Below, piece after piece: positions 1-12,800 of a DNA stretch of 21,584 bases; the stretch's first letter is position 1; each line of letters starts with the position of its first letter. Below the pieces are notes generated by a model that was given only the letters and a program-made list of their open reading frames with translations, was not told the DNA's origin and made no database searches. This DNA is from Bodo saltans. Lineage: Eukaryota; Euglenozoa; Kinetoplastea; Eubodonida; Bodonidae. The stretch spans positions 1 to 21,584 of the forward strand of contig CYKH01000632.1 in the NCBI GenBank assembly GCA_001460835.1. Reading direction: 5' to 3'. The translations under genes and the position numbers were made by a program.

Positions 1-3000
1 TGGCTCTCAGGAAGCACCCTCTCGATCAATGTATTGTATTTGCCACTTCGATTAGCTGCTGGGGCTTTTTACAAACTTTACGTTGAATGTAGCTTCATGC
101 TATTCGTTGACCAGTGTGGGCTCGCTCACGTTTAGTAACAGCACAGTCAGCATTCGAAGCAGCACAACCGTGACCACTGCACAAAGCATTCAAAGTACAC
201 TAACACTGTTTGCCACGTCATTCTCCTGGAGCGCGGTTTGCTATGAACAGGTTGCTCCATTGGTCAGTGCCACACGAAGTCAAGTTCAAATTGGGAAGTC
301 TTCGATTCTCTCGCTATCGTCTGATCAATGCTGTGTTACCAAGGCCCCAGCAGTCACGAGCGTGACATTCAGCGCAACGTTAGGAACCCAACTTCCTACG
401 CCAGGGGGGACGCTAGATGTGTCGTTTGGGTCGTCGTCGTGCAAGACTAATGTGGTCGTTGACGGACTAAACGCAATGGGAAGTTCTCTTGTACTTCGCA
501 GCGCGAATATTGTATCTGTTAGTGGCGTGTTCACGGGCAACACAACATTTTCGGTGTTGAGTGCCGATGACGTTAACATCTTGTTTTCGACGTTGGATAT
601 TTCTAAAACGTCTTCAGTGCAGATTACAACGTCGACAACAGTGCTCACACAACTGTTTACTCCCAACCGCATCACTGATCATTCGCTTCTTGCGCTTGTA
701 GCTCCGAACGTAACGCAAACTGGTTACACGGTGACAGGTGCAGCGGTAAGCCAAAGTAGCACTCTCTACGTTTCCCTCCCCCAAGCATCGATTATGGTTG
801 CAGCCCTGAGAGCAACGGGTTGCTCTTTTAAGATAATTGCGTTTAGAATCAGAGGCATTGGTGCAGCGATTGGGAACGGTGCAAATATCTTCCTCCAGAC
901 GTACGACACCGCAGTCACTACCCCACCGCCGTTGGATCTCACGACTTCGTTGGGAGCAACCGTAGGTTACAACCGCGTCACCTTTACCGCCAGTGTCGCT
1001 CGCCCACAGCACATTGACGCTCTCGTTGTTGGCATTCCTGTGCAGTACTCCAACATCACCCTCATAAGCACTGCAGCGTGTAGCCCATCATGCACCGCCT
1101 TGATTGTGGATGGGATGCTTCTTAGTGGAAGCTCCGCTCTCACGGTCAATGTTCCATTGCGCGCCGTGGCGTTGTACGGCCTCAACAATTCTGGAAGGAA
1201 CAGTACTATCAGCATCAATAGCACTTTCGTGACCGTCAATGCCAACGAGGTGGTGGACACGACCCTCAACTTGACGATGACAGCCGTGCCGACACCACAA
1301 TCCTTCATTCCTTCTGCAATAACACGATCTAACATTTTCATCACGGTGACCATTACAGTGACACAATCCGTAGGACGGGCCAATGGATATTCCTCCAATC
1401 CTTACTTGTATTGGACCAGTCTTCTTTCACTGTCTGACCGAACGGAACTAATACTTCGTGGCCTCTCTACGTTGTCGCTAGCGGCTCAATATTCGCTAGC
1501 CAGTGGCATAAACTTAGATGGAAGTACCATTCCTGTAACAGACACGTACCCAAATATCACCCTCAACAGCTCAGGATGGGGGCCAGGCTCTATTGTGCAG
1601 TTTTCAGAGTTTCGTGCCAATGTTGTCATTTCCTCAATAGGCAGCCCCGCACAGCAGAACATCCTGTTAGATGTGGAGTGCCACACACTTCGGGGAGTCG
1701 AGGGCTCTCTCGACTTTGGGGCAATAGTTCAAGTTGCTGCGCGAAACTTCACCAACGTGTCCTTTACAGACGTGCGTCAGAATTCAACTGTCAACATTTT
1801 CATCCAAGGCGCTCTCAACTGCGGCGTTGTTCCGCGTGTTCTTTGTGCGCGGAATGTGACAGGAGGCAGTTCCATCACCGTCTCTATTAATGACACAACG
1901 AGCCGCAGTCTCAGTGCAATAGGGCAATGCACAGCATCACTTTGCAATGGTCTGACTGTTGGATCTGCGTTGAATTTCTCAGCCCCACAAGTATCTTTTG
2001 TGGGATCAGCAACATCGAGCGTTATTACCGCTGTTGCCCAACAGTTTTCAGTCTCCGATTCTGCAACGTTTACAAATTCATTGTTGGTGCTAGATGAGAA
2101 GCCCTCTTCGGCCACGCAATCGAATCGATCATCACTGTTCTTCAATGCAAACAACAGCACTATTCTGTTGACATCATACTCGCCGGTTGCTAGCGTAGCC
2201 TTGTCGACCATGCATATTTCCGCACCTGGGTTAACAGACAGCACGCTGTCCATACGCTTTAGAGGAGCCAATGGATCACTGGCGACGACACCCATCAACA
2301 CGCTGTACATGATGGGAGGTCTTGGCGCCAAGAGCAACCTTGCAATTGACAATGTTGGCTCTGTTGTGCTCTCGGGGCTCTACGAAAATTCGAAGGCAAA
2401 CGTCACCAACGTACGTGGCAACGTTACGTTAACCAATGTATCTCTCGTTGGAAGTGCCTCAAGCATCTTTATTGCTGCTGCGTCACTTCGCTCAATTTTG
2501 CGAAATAATCTGACAGTCGCTTCATGGAACTTGAGCGCGGAACAGATCACCTCCACCTCACCGCTAGCATCAGTCACTGTTGTCTACTCTCTTGACCCCT
2601 CATTCGATGGAGATGTGACGCCTGAGTACTTCGCTACGGTCAATCGTTCATGCCGGTGGTTTTTTGGTCAAACGCAAGGGCCTTCGACCAGAGCAAATAC
2701 CATGTGCCGCTTTTTCAGCGCTCAATTTACGAAAAACACCGAAGTTATTACGATTGTGATCCCTCTGCTTGACGGCAACGGCTGGCCTCTGCCCTCTCAA
2801 CAACAACTCAATCGAAGTTCTCTGAGCATCGCTGGAGCAGACCAAAATACATTGATTGACGTTGACCTTGTAGGCGCGCTTTTTGTGTCTGGAAATTGGA
2901 CTGGGACGCGAGCATTTGTCAAAAACATTTACCAACAAGTGTTCCTCAACGCATCCATGAAGAGTGTCACCTTCGAAGCTCACGGTGCAAACGGCGTGAA

Positions 3001-3560
3001 GATTCCACTTCAAGTTCACGGTTCACTTTCTGGCGCATCGTACGTGTTGCTGAGAGAATTGAACACGTCCAATGACCAGTCGATCTCGAGAGTCACTGAC
3101 CTCCCGATTAGTTTTGTCACCGCGACAGTTACTGGGAGCAGTGCTGTGGTCATCGCAGGGCTGACGCGTCGTTGGGTACCAGGAGCCGACAGCCAAGCGA
3201 TTTTGGACGCGACTTCACTTAGACACATCAATCAACCGATTCAAATGTCGACAGGGCGATTCCAATTATCCACAACCGTCGCCCCCGTTGCTATAGTTCC
3301 TACAAAGCTTGAACAGGGAAGCAGCATCACAGTTGTGAACTACACTTCCTCTGTGTGGCTACAGAACGGATCAACGCCAACAGTTAACGCAGCAGTGACT
3401 CGTCTTCTACCAACAGGTGCTGTGCTAGACAATGCGACGATCTCTTCGAATGTCACATCAGTCGTCTATTCAAGCATCGTGGTTTACCTATCCAATATCG
3501 GATCAAACACTGGAAGCAGTGTTGATGAAACGCCGCCTGCCAGAGTCTTGGTTCTCAACT
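1..3560 (+). repeat. Upstream copy of a 3.56-kb duplicated block
   Basis: This block aligns without rearrangement to 6946-10505. Relative to that copy it has about five extra codons at scattered places, a 15-base shortfall near its start, and one extra base near 61-73. This agrees with the measured spacing of 3556 against 3555 bases. The match runs to the left edge of the window and so probably continues beyond it. The right boundary is sharp at about 3560. Confidence 0.9.
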
Positions 3561-3622
3561 CACACTTTCCGCTGCCAATGAGCTTTCTCCGATGGAAACA
3601 CCAGTCAACGTGCCTCTCGTGA
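1..3622 (+). pseudogene. Broken, 5'-truncated paralogue of the downstream giant surface glycoprotein gene
   Basis: A single frame is open from about base 56 to the stop at 3620-3622, with no ATG before 476. It encodes a Ser/Thr/Asn-rich, sequon-rich protein that is colinear with residues 1021-2207 of the intact giant protein downstream, roughly 85% identical by eye. Bases 1-70 match that protein in a different frame (the WLSGSTLSI motif is in frame 1). Counting against the intact copy shows a net extra base near 61-73, in a run of G and T. At the other end the match leaves frame at 3561-3562, where one base is missing. Reading on in frame 1 gives NSTLS and then unrelated sequence to a stop at 3718-3720. 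The stalk and membrane region of the intact gene are absent. I infer a decaying tandem copy. The long open middle means either recent inactivation or sequencing errors at the two shifts. The beginning lies outside the window. Confidence 0.75.
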
Positions 3623-3789
3623 TGCATGCCGCCAAGATACAAGTGGCGTTGCAATTGGAGTGTGAGGCTGCTGAAGCAGCGCGAGTTAAGTGTGAACTTC
3701 TCGGAAGATCATTTATTTGATCAGTAAACACGAGAGCCTGGCAGGAACGACTATTGATTTTATACTGTTTTTTCAAAATATTTCGATGT

Positions 3790-3842
3790 TGTTGATTTTC
3801 ACCTTTGTCACAGCAGAATTTTTTTTTTTTGAAGCCAAGTAG
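3790..3842 (+). promoter_or_regulatory. Candidate spliced-leader acceptor region of the giant surface gene
   Basis: A T/C-rich stretch at 3790-3810 leads to CAG at 3811-3813 and 3814-3816. A pure run of twelve T at 3819-3830 follows, with AG dinucleotides ending at 3834, 3839 and 3842. No ATG lies between these AGs and the chosen start at 3886, so any of them gives a leader of about 43-73 bases. The rest of the 3623-3885 gap holds only the out-of-frame tail of the broken upstream gene (to 3720) and AT-rich sequence. The site is inferred from pattern only. Confidence 0.5.
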
Positions 3843-3885
3843 CAAAGCACCGTGCTTGCATTGCAGTGCACGGACTGAGATTGTC

Positions 3886-6800
3886 ATGCCTCGTAGAAGT
3901 ATGACAGATTTTCTGTTGGCAGCAGAATGCTTTTTTTTGATGCTTTCTTGTTGGCCCACAACTGCGCAAACCGCAACAATCGTCGGCCCTGGCACATTTG
4001 ATGCAGGTTGCCTTGCAGTGACAATTAAAGGGACCGGAGCCATCACAATCTACAATCCTACATCCCTATCCTTTTCCCTGCAAGGAACCTCCACTGCTGT
4101 GCCCAATGTCCTCATTGCACAGAACGGAAGTGGTGCTGCGTGCGCGACGTCTCCGCTGACTATCGCAGCTGGCGTTTTTACCTCCGTTGGTGAAACCATT
4201 TCGTTTTCTTTTGGAAGCACTTCAAGAGATATTGTGGTTCAACCAACCCAGATGCTTTCGGGGAGTGGTTCGAAGGCTATTTTTAACCTTGGAAGCGGTT
4301 CACTTTGGTTCACCGCAGCTACATTTTCAATTGTTGGGTCCATCACAGCAACGTTCAACGCCACTAACACTGGCGCACCCCGTTTCACGGCGCTGAAACT
4401 CGTCAACGGCACTATTGTTGGCTCAATCGTCGGCTCAACTTTTCTTGCCTCAATTGCCACACTGACTTCCGCACGTCTCTCGTTGGTGGGCGTTTCGTCC
4501 TTAAGTTTGTCTGCGAACAGCTTGTGGACATCATCAACAGTGACGCTACTTGGTGACCAAAGCAACAGTAGCAATCAGCAAAGCAATTCGACTTTTTTTG
4601 TCAACACATCTGGCTCGTTCAGCATGATCTCCAGCACGCTCACTATTCTTCGAGGACCTCAAGACACTGGGAGTGTCATACTTTTCCCATCCTTGGTGGG
4701 CATATTTACTGTCTCTGCGTCGTCCTTCTTGATTTCCTGTGGAGGAAGCTCTACAAGCCAAGACGTTGTTCTTGGTGGCTTGAGCACCACTCTAACGCAG
4801 CAAAAAGGTGTTACCTTCACGACCACGACATACGGGTCCGTATTCCTTCCGGCGATTACGACTTCGCCTGCCAGCAGCGCGATGTTAGTAAGCATTATGT
4901 TCCTTTCACGCGGTAGTACAGTGAATATCAGTAGCTTTGGCGGCTACCCTGATTACAAGTCTGGACTTAGCATCACGGTCTCCATTCAAGCGGGAGCTCC
5001 GTGGAGAAACAACAATCCGATGTACCTTATGCCTGGTGTGCTGTTGAATTACAATCTGCAATTCACTTCGATCACCTCTGCTCGATGGGTGAACCTTACT
5101 GGCGCGTTTGTGAGGGTGACAGTTCTCAGTGTTGCATCAAGCGCGCTCTTTTCAAGCTGGCCAGCGTCGCTCGTGCTGCAGGGCCTCACGCAAGTCAACT
5201 CACCATTTTCCCTCTCTACGAATGTAACCGCTGACGGGAGTGTCATACTTGGGAGTGGGACGAAAATGAGCGCAAACAGCGCCATCACGTTCCTATCCAG
5301 TACTTCTGCGGTGCCTTGCTCCAACTCCAGTGTAATTATGAGTGGCTCGTTTGGACCATCTGCAATCATTACAGCGACGGGGTTCACACTCATGTTTGAT
5401 GAAAGTGCCAATTTCACGGCGTCCTCTACTGTTCATTTCTTGGGATGCAGTAATCGGAATGCGAACTTTGTTGTAAGGTCCGGTGCGCAGTTTGCGTCGC
5501 CTACCTTTAATATTGTTCCTACGTACATGGGTTCAGTTCTGTTTGAAGATGGAGTCGTTATGTCGGGGCCAGCGACGATTTCGATTGTTCCGCTAGCAAA
5601 TACAAATTCTCCGTCAACAGTTACTCTCGCCGGTATCAGCGTGATCTCAGGGACCCTCACTGTGTCGATCACAATGCAGGGTCCCAATGATAAAGTGTAC
5701 ATCAGCGCCAGTGCACCTTCAGTTGGTTCCTTTGTCGGCAACACTGTAGTGGATGTAAATGGGACTAAGGAATGTAACAATCAACAGAGCATTATCTTAG
5801 GAACCCCTCCGACTACACCTTCCATCACCGGTCGCTCCTTTCTTCAAAGCATGAGTATCACAGGAATCTTCCTTGGCGGTGGCTTGAGCGCTTATTCTAC
5901 AACGCTGATGAATGTCAACATCATGTTGACTACCGCTGCGACCATTGCTAGCTGCGTCACAATTACACCATCAACTCAATCCCCAACATTGACGTTAGCA
6001 GCTCTGGAAATTCGGGATAGTGTGTCCATAGGGATGTCATCAGCTCCAACAAGAATCATTGCTGCTACAGTCTCCATGATCGGCTGTACGATCATCGGAA
6101 CTTCGATGACCATCCAAGGGAGTATGCAAAACTTCTTCTTAAGCAACACATCAGCTCCCTTGGGCCCTTTGCAATCTAGCCTAGTCATCAGCAGCGCGTA
6201 CTATTGCCTTGCATTTACCATCGCCGGCTTTCTTGTCAATACCTCTGTCTCAATGCTCGGCCTGATGGGCACAATGGTATCTAATAACGCTGTTCTCTCC
6301 GGCAGTGCACTTTTGCGCACACTTTCTCTCTCCTCGTCTTGCGGCTGTAACCTGGCATTCACCGCACTTTGTGTCGTAAACTCGAGTGTTGCAATGATGT
6401 GGCCCACCTCCGGCTGCACGTTTTCGTTCGCTGCGACACGATTTGTCAACTCGTCACTTGCCATTTCAATGTCAGGCTTGTCCGTCGCATCGAAGAATTT
6501 GATCGCGATAAATATTCTGTCAGCGTCGCAGTCCTTCATTTCCATAGATGCCCGCTATGCGTTTCCTTCCATAACCACTTGTTCGGCCGCCGCTACCACG
6601 ACTGTGACGAACTGCGCATATTCAGTTGCAGTTGCCTCCCTTCAATTAAGTGACAGCTCTACCTTCCAGTTCCTTGATCAGACGGCCTCATACTTTCCAA
6701 AAACATCACTCAATATTGACAGTGCGTCTGCCACGAACGACTCCAATTTTAACATCGTTGTTGGGGGTTCAGCGAGCTTCAGTGGTTTTGGAACTGTCAG

Positions 6801-9800
6801 CGCCTCGTCAGTCTCGATCAAGTCCACCGCCAAAAATTTCCCGAGTTTTGGTAGTTCACTATTGCAGGTCAGCAACTCCTCCGTTGTCACTCTACAAGAA
6901 ACAATACCTTATTCATTCTCAAGTTTTACCATTCAAGCGACGCAGTGGCTCAGTGGGAGCACACTCTCGATAATTCCAGCGTTGACGAATGCACCATATA
7001 TGTCTGTCCAACTGTCAACAGGGCTGTACATTAACTTTACGCTGAACGTGGCTTCAAGCACGTTGCTAACGTTTAGTGGCTCACTTACGTTTACAAGCAG
7101 TACAATTAGCATTCGAAGCAGCACAACCGTAACATCTGCACAGAGCATTGCAAGCTCGCTTACATTTTATGACACTTCATTCACGTGGAGTGCTGCTTGC
7201 TATGAACAGATCGCCCCATTGGTCACCGCCCCACGAAGTCAAGTTCAGATTGCGAACTCTTCGATCTTATCGTTATCTTCTGATCAATGCTGCGTAACGA
7301 AGTCCCCGACAGTCACGAGCGTTACGTTCAACGCAACGCTAGGAACCCAACTCCCTACACCAGGAGGGACGCTAGATGTATCGTTTGGGTCGTCGTGCAA
7401 GACCAATGTGGTCGTTGATGGACTAAATGCCATGGGAAGTTCCCTAGTGCTACGCAGCGCGTCCATTGTATCCATCAGTGGTGTGTTCACTGCCAACACA
7501 ACATTTTCGGTGATAGGTGCAAGCGACGTTAACATTTCCTTTGCATCATTGGATATTTCTAGAAGTTCTGCGGTCCTGATCACAACGCGTTCACCGCTCC
7601 AGCAACTGTTTACTCCCAAACGTATTGCTGATCACTCGCTTCTTGCGCTTGAAGCTCCCGGTGTGTCGCAAACTGGTTACACAGTAACTGGTGCCGCGGT
7701 AAGCCAAAGTAGCACTCTCTACGTTTCTCTCGCCACAGCATCCATCACGATTGCAGCACTGACGGCGGCTGGTTGCTCCTTCACCATCATCGCATGGACA
7801 ATCACAACCGTTGGTGCTGCGATTGGGAGCGGTGCAAATATCTCCCTGCAGACCAACAGCACCACAGTCACGCCGCCGTCGCTGGATCTCACTTCCTCGC
7901 TGGGAGCGGGTGTTGGTTATAACCGCGTCACCTTCACCGCCCGTGTCGCAATTCCTCAACACATTGACGCCCTCATTGCTGGCATTCCTGTGAAGTACTC
8001 CAACGTCACCCTCATAAGCACTGCAGCGTGCAGTGCGTCATGCACCGCCTTGACTGTGGATGGGACGCTTCTCAGCGGCAGCTCCGCTCTCACAATCAAC
8101 ATTCCATTACGCGCCGTAACGCTGTACGGCCTTAACAGTTCTGGTAGGAACAGCACTATCAGCATCACTAGCACTGTCGTGACCGTCAATACCACTGAGG
8201 TGGTGGACACGACGCTCAACTTGACAATGACATCCGTGCCGACACCGCAATCCTTCATTCCTTCTGCAATAACACGATCTAACATCTTTATCACGGTGGT
8301 CTTTACCGTGACGTTATCCGGTGTACGGCTCACTTATGTTCCCTCCAGTCCCTACTCATACTGGAACAGCCTTCTTTCCCTATCCGACCGAACGGAATTG
8401 ATCCTTCGTGGCCTCTCTACGTTGTCGCTAGCGTCTCAATATTCGCTAAACGGCGTGGTCTTGGATGGAAGTACTATTCCTGCAACGGACACATTTCCAA
8501 ATATCACCCTCAACAGCTCAGGATGGGGTTCAGGCTCTATTGTGCAGTTTTCGGAGTTTCGTGCCAATGTTGTTGTGTCCTCGGTAGGCAGCCCCGCACA
8601 GCAGAACATCCTGTTGGATATCGATTGTCACACCCTTCGAGGAGTCGAGGGCTCTCTCGACTTTGGGGCAATAGTTCAAGTTGCTGCGCGAAACTTTACC
8701 AATGTGTCCTTCGCAGACGTGCGTCACAATTCAACTGTCAACGTTTTCATCCAAGGCGCGCTCAACTGCGGCGCTGTTCCTCTTGTTCTTTGCGCACAGA
8801 ACATAACAGGAGGCAGTTCCATCACTGTCTCTATCAATGACACAACAAGCCGCAGCCTCAGCACAATAGGGCAATGCACAGCATCACTGTGCAATGGTCT
8901 GACTGTTGGATCTGCGTTGAATTTCTCTGCCCCACAAGTATCTTTTGCGGGATCAGCAACATCGAGCGTGATTGAAGCTGTTGCCCAACAGTTTTCAGTC
9001 TCCGATTCAGCAACGTTTACAAACTCATTGTTGGTGCTAGATGAGAAGCCCTCTTCGGCCACACAATCGAATCGACCACCACTGTACTTCAATGCTAACA
9101 ACAGCACTATTGTGTTGACTTCATACTTGCCGGTTGCTAGCGCTGAATTGTCGACCATGCATATTTCCGCACCTGGGTTAACTGACAGCACGCTGTCCAT
9201 ACGCTTTAGAGGAGCCAATGGATCACTGGCGACGACACCCATCGACACGCTGTACGTAAACGGAGGTCTTGGTGTCAGGAGTAATCTTGCAATTGACAAT
9301 GTTGGCTCTGTTGTACTCTCAGGGCTCTACGAAAATTCGAAGGCAAACGTCACCAACGTACGTGGCAACGTTACTTTAACTAACGTGTCTCTCGTTGGAA
9401 ATGCTTCTAACATCTTTATTGCTGCTGCGTCACTTCGCTCAGTCTTGCAAAATAATCCGACAGTTGGTTCGTGGAACTTGACCGCGGAACAGATCACCTC
9501 CACCTCACCATTGGCTGCTGTCACTGTTGTCTACTCTCTTGACCCCTCATTCGATGCAGATGTGACGCCTGAGTACGTCGCTGCGGTCAATCGTTCATGC
9601 CGGTGGTTTTTTGGTCAAACGCAAGGGCCTTCGACCAGAGCAAATACCATATGCCGCTTTTTCAGCGCTCAATTTACGAACAACACCAAAGCTATCACGA
9701 TTGTGATCCCTCTGCTTGACGGCAACGGCTTGCCTCTGCCCTCTCAACAACAACTCAATCGGAGCTCTCTGAGCATCGCTGGAGCAGACCAAAATACAAT

Positions 9801-12800
9801 GATTGACGTTGACCTTGTAGGCGCGCTTTTTGTGACTGGAAATTGGACTGGGACGCGAGGATTTGTCAAAAACATTTACCAACAAGTGTTCCTCAACGCA
9901 TCCATGAACAGCGTCACCTTCGAAGCTCACGGTGCAAACGGCGTGAAGATTCCGCTTCAAGTTCACGGTTCACTCTCTGGTGCATCTTACTTGTTGCTGA
10001 GAGAATTGAACACGTCGAGTAACCAGTCGATCTCGAAAATCACGGACCTCCCGATTAGCATTGTCACCGCGACAGTTACTGGGAGCAGCAATGTGGTCAT
10101 CACAGGCCTGACGCGTCGTTGGGTACCAGGAGCCGATACCCAAGCGATTTTGGACGCGACTTCACTTGTACACATCAATCAACCGATTCAAATGTCGACA
10201 GGGCGATACCAATTATCTACAACCGTCGCCCCCGTTGCCGTAGTTCCTGTAATGCTAGAACAGGGAAGCAGCATCACAGTTGTGAACTACACTTCCTCTG
10301 TGTGGCTACAGAACGGATCAACACCAACTGCTAATGCAGCAGTGAGCCGTCTTCTACCAACAGGTGCTGTGCTAGACAACGCGACGATCTCTTCGAATGT
10401 CACATCAGTCGTCTATTCAACCATCCTTGTCCTCCTTTCCAATATCACACCTAATATTGCGAGCAGTGATGAAACGCCGCCTGCCCGAGTGTTGGTTCTC
10501 AACTCGACGCTGTCACTTCTCGTCGACCCTGGAATGTCGTTGCCCTCAGACGCAGTTCGGGCGGCACACGTCTCTGCTATTTTCAACGAGTCTGGTGGCG
10601 CTGTTGAGGTGGTTGGGGGCACAATGTCCATGACACTGCAAAGCTCCATCTCAGAGGTACAAGTAGTGGAAGCTCTTATGATGAGACAAGATCAAAACTC
10701 TACCATTGTGTTGCCAGGAGGCGTGGCAGTGCGCAATATTAACGTTTCGATGAATTCACAGACAGGCTCATCATCCTTTGGTGCATTTCGGTTGATTTCG
10801 ATGAGACCGGCACCGTCACTCTCGGTTGATACAAAAATAGGCAGCTGGTCCATACCATCATCGACTCCTGTGAATGATTCAGTGGTCTGTGTTGTGACGG
10901 GGTCAACAAAGACTTGCAGATTTAAGCCTGTTGCTGCAATAAAGCCTTACAACAGTCCCCCTTACACCAGCCTCACCTCTGGGGCTATGTGGAGTGCTGA
11001 GGTTGATAGCGTTCGCGTTGATTGGATTTTGGTGAGCAATTCAACGTTCTCAAACAACAACTCAACTGCCGCAAACATCTCAACTACTGTCAAACAGGTT
11101 TCTGCTATTTCTGCACGCAACGTTCTTGTGGCTAGCATTGTTGTCCGCTACAGGACCTTTCGAGTGACGCAGGCAAACACTACCATTAACACGTCACTCT
11201 TGACCATAACGGACGCGTCGCTTGTTGACGTGAATCATTTTGTCGACAACTCAACCCTTGCGTATGTGAACCTACCGGCCAACATCGTCGTCGATCTCCT
11301 TACAACTATTGTTGTTCAACAAGTCAATAGCTTGCTGCTGTTTGCTGCAGCAGTCACATTGCGCAACGTCAACACCCCCACCAACATTTCTGTGATGCAA
11401 TTGAACTTTTCAGCATCGAGCAATGCCTCCACAAGTGCTGGAGTTGGCGAGGGTGCGTTGATATCAATCACGTACATTCCTTGCTCCATCATCGGAGAAG
11501 CCACTTCCACCACCCTGCTGCCTTATGTGGGGGCGCGTGTCATAGATTCAAACGTGATGGGTCAACAAGGTGCCTACCCACTGGTGAGGCTTCGCCGAGC
11601 AGTGATGGCGTCCATTGTAACTGACACCATCCTCCTCCCAGCTGTTGTTGTGAGTGTTGAGGGGTCCACGATTCGATCGGTCACAACGCTGCTCTCGACT
11701 AACAGTACAACGTTGACTGGTGTGCTTGCCCCACCAGCCGCAGCGGTTGGAGCGGTTAGTGGGGCATCAAGGTTCACTGTGTTTAATTCGACGGTGCTCT
11801 GCAGCACCACAACAAATGCTCAACAATTATTGAAAACTGGAGTTGTTGTGGTGTCACCCCTTGACGCAATCCCGTTTACCATTGCACTGTCGCAGTTTCA
11901 AGGCTGCCTCCGAGTGCTGTCGGGCAGCACAAATGTGAGCCTTCGATCCAATACGAACAATTTCACGTACACTGCCACAAATACCTTCGTCTCCGCTGCA
12001 CCAAACTTCTCATGGGCTTGCACCATTTGGGAGCAGCGCAGTTTGACGCGCAGTAATGTGCGGCAGCTAATTGCCGCATCAGTGGCCAGTGTCTACGCGT
12101 CGCCCCAGATCGACTCCAGATACGGCAAGACGATTTGCCGGTCAGCCTCCAACAGCGTTGAGGTCTCTCAGTCAATTTCCGCATCTGTTTCTGATGAGAT
12201 AACCAAGACATCATCAGTATCGCCAACTGCTTCGCTGTCAAGAACTGGGACTCCAACAACGTCGCCCACCACGACCCTGTCCGTATCGCCGACCGCAACT
12301 CGGAGCCCGTCACCCACTGAGACCGACAGTCCGACGATATCTATTGATCCGTGCAACACGACGTTCCGCAACGACTCCGATTCCTTTATTCGGCAAGCAA
12401 CTGTGCTCACATCTATCACGGAACACCAGTCTCCGCTCATACGAAACGAAACCTCAGCGATATTTCTGACAATAGATCGCGTCGCGTTTGCAACTGTGAA
12501 GTCCATTCGCGTACAGATTGGCTTCAACATTTTCATCCGCAACTTTTACTACGACACAAACATGAGTTGGTTTCCACTGCCCACTCTGACAGAAAATTGT
12601 ATTGCAGGTGAATACGAGTTGGTGAACGCCACCGACATTGCCCTGACGCTTTCATATGACCCCGATGTATCGTTGTCGCACAATGTTGACCAGGACTACT
12701 TGTGCAACGTGACGTTTTCAACCGATATCTTTCAATGCCAACTGGTAACGAACTTCACCTTCAATTTTAGCGCTACGATGCACGTCACTGGTACGCCAGC

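Noticed and set aside
1777-2352. Minus-strand 191-codon frame, also present at 8724-9299 in the other copy
   Set aside because: Its presence in both copies follows from the block duplication. The plus strand encodes the continuous surface protein, and the minus frame has no recognisable domain.
3805-3885. Upstream extension of the giant gene to a TTG at 3805
   Set aside because: The stretch reads through the T12 run and contains no ATG. The ATG at 3886 starts a convincing signal peptide, and acceptor-like AGs lie within the extension.
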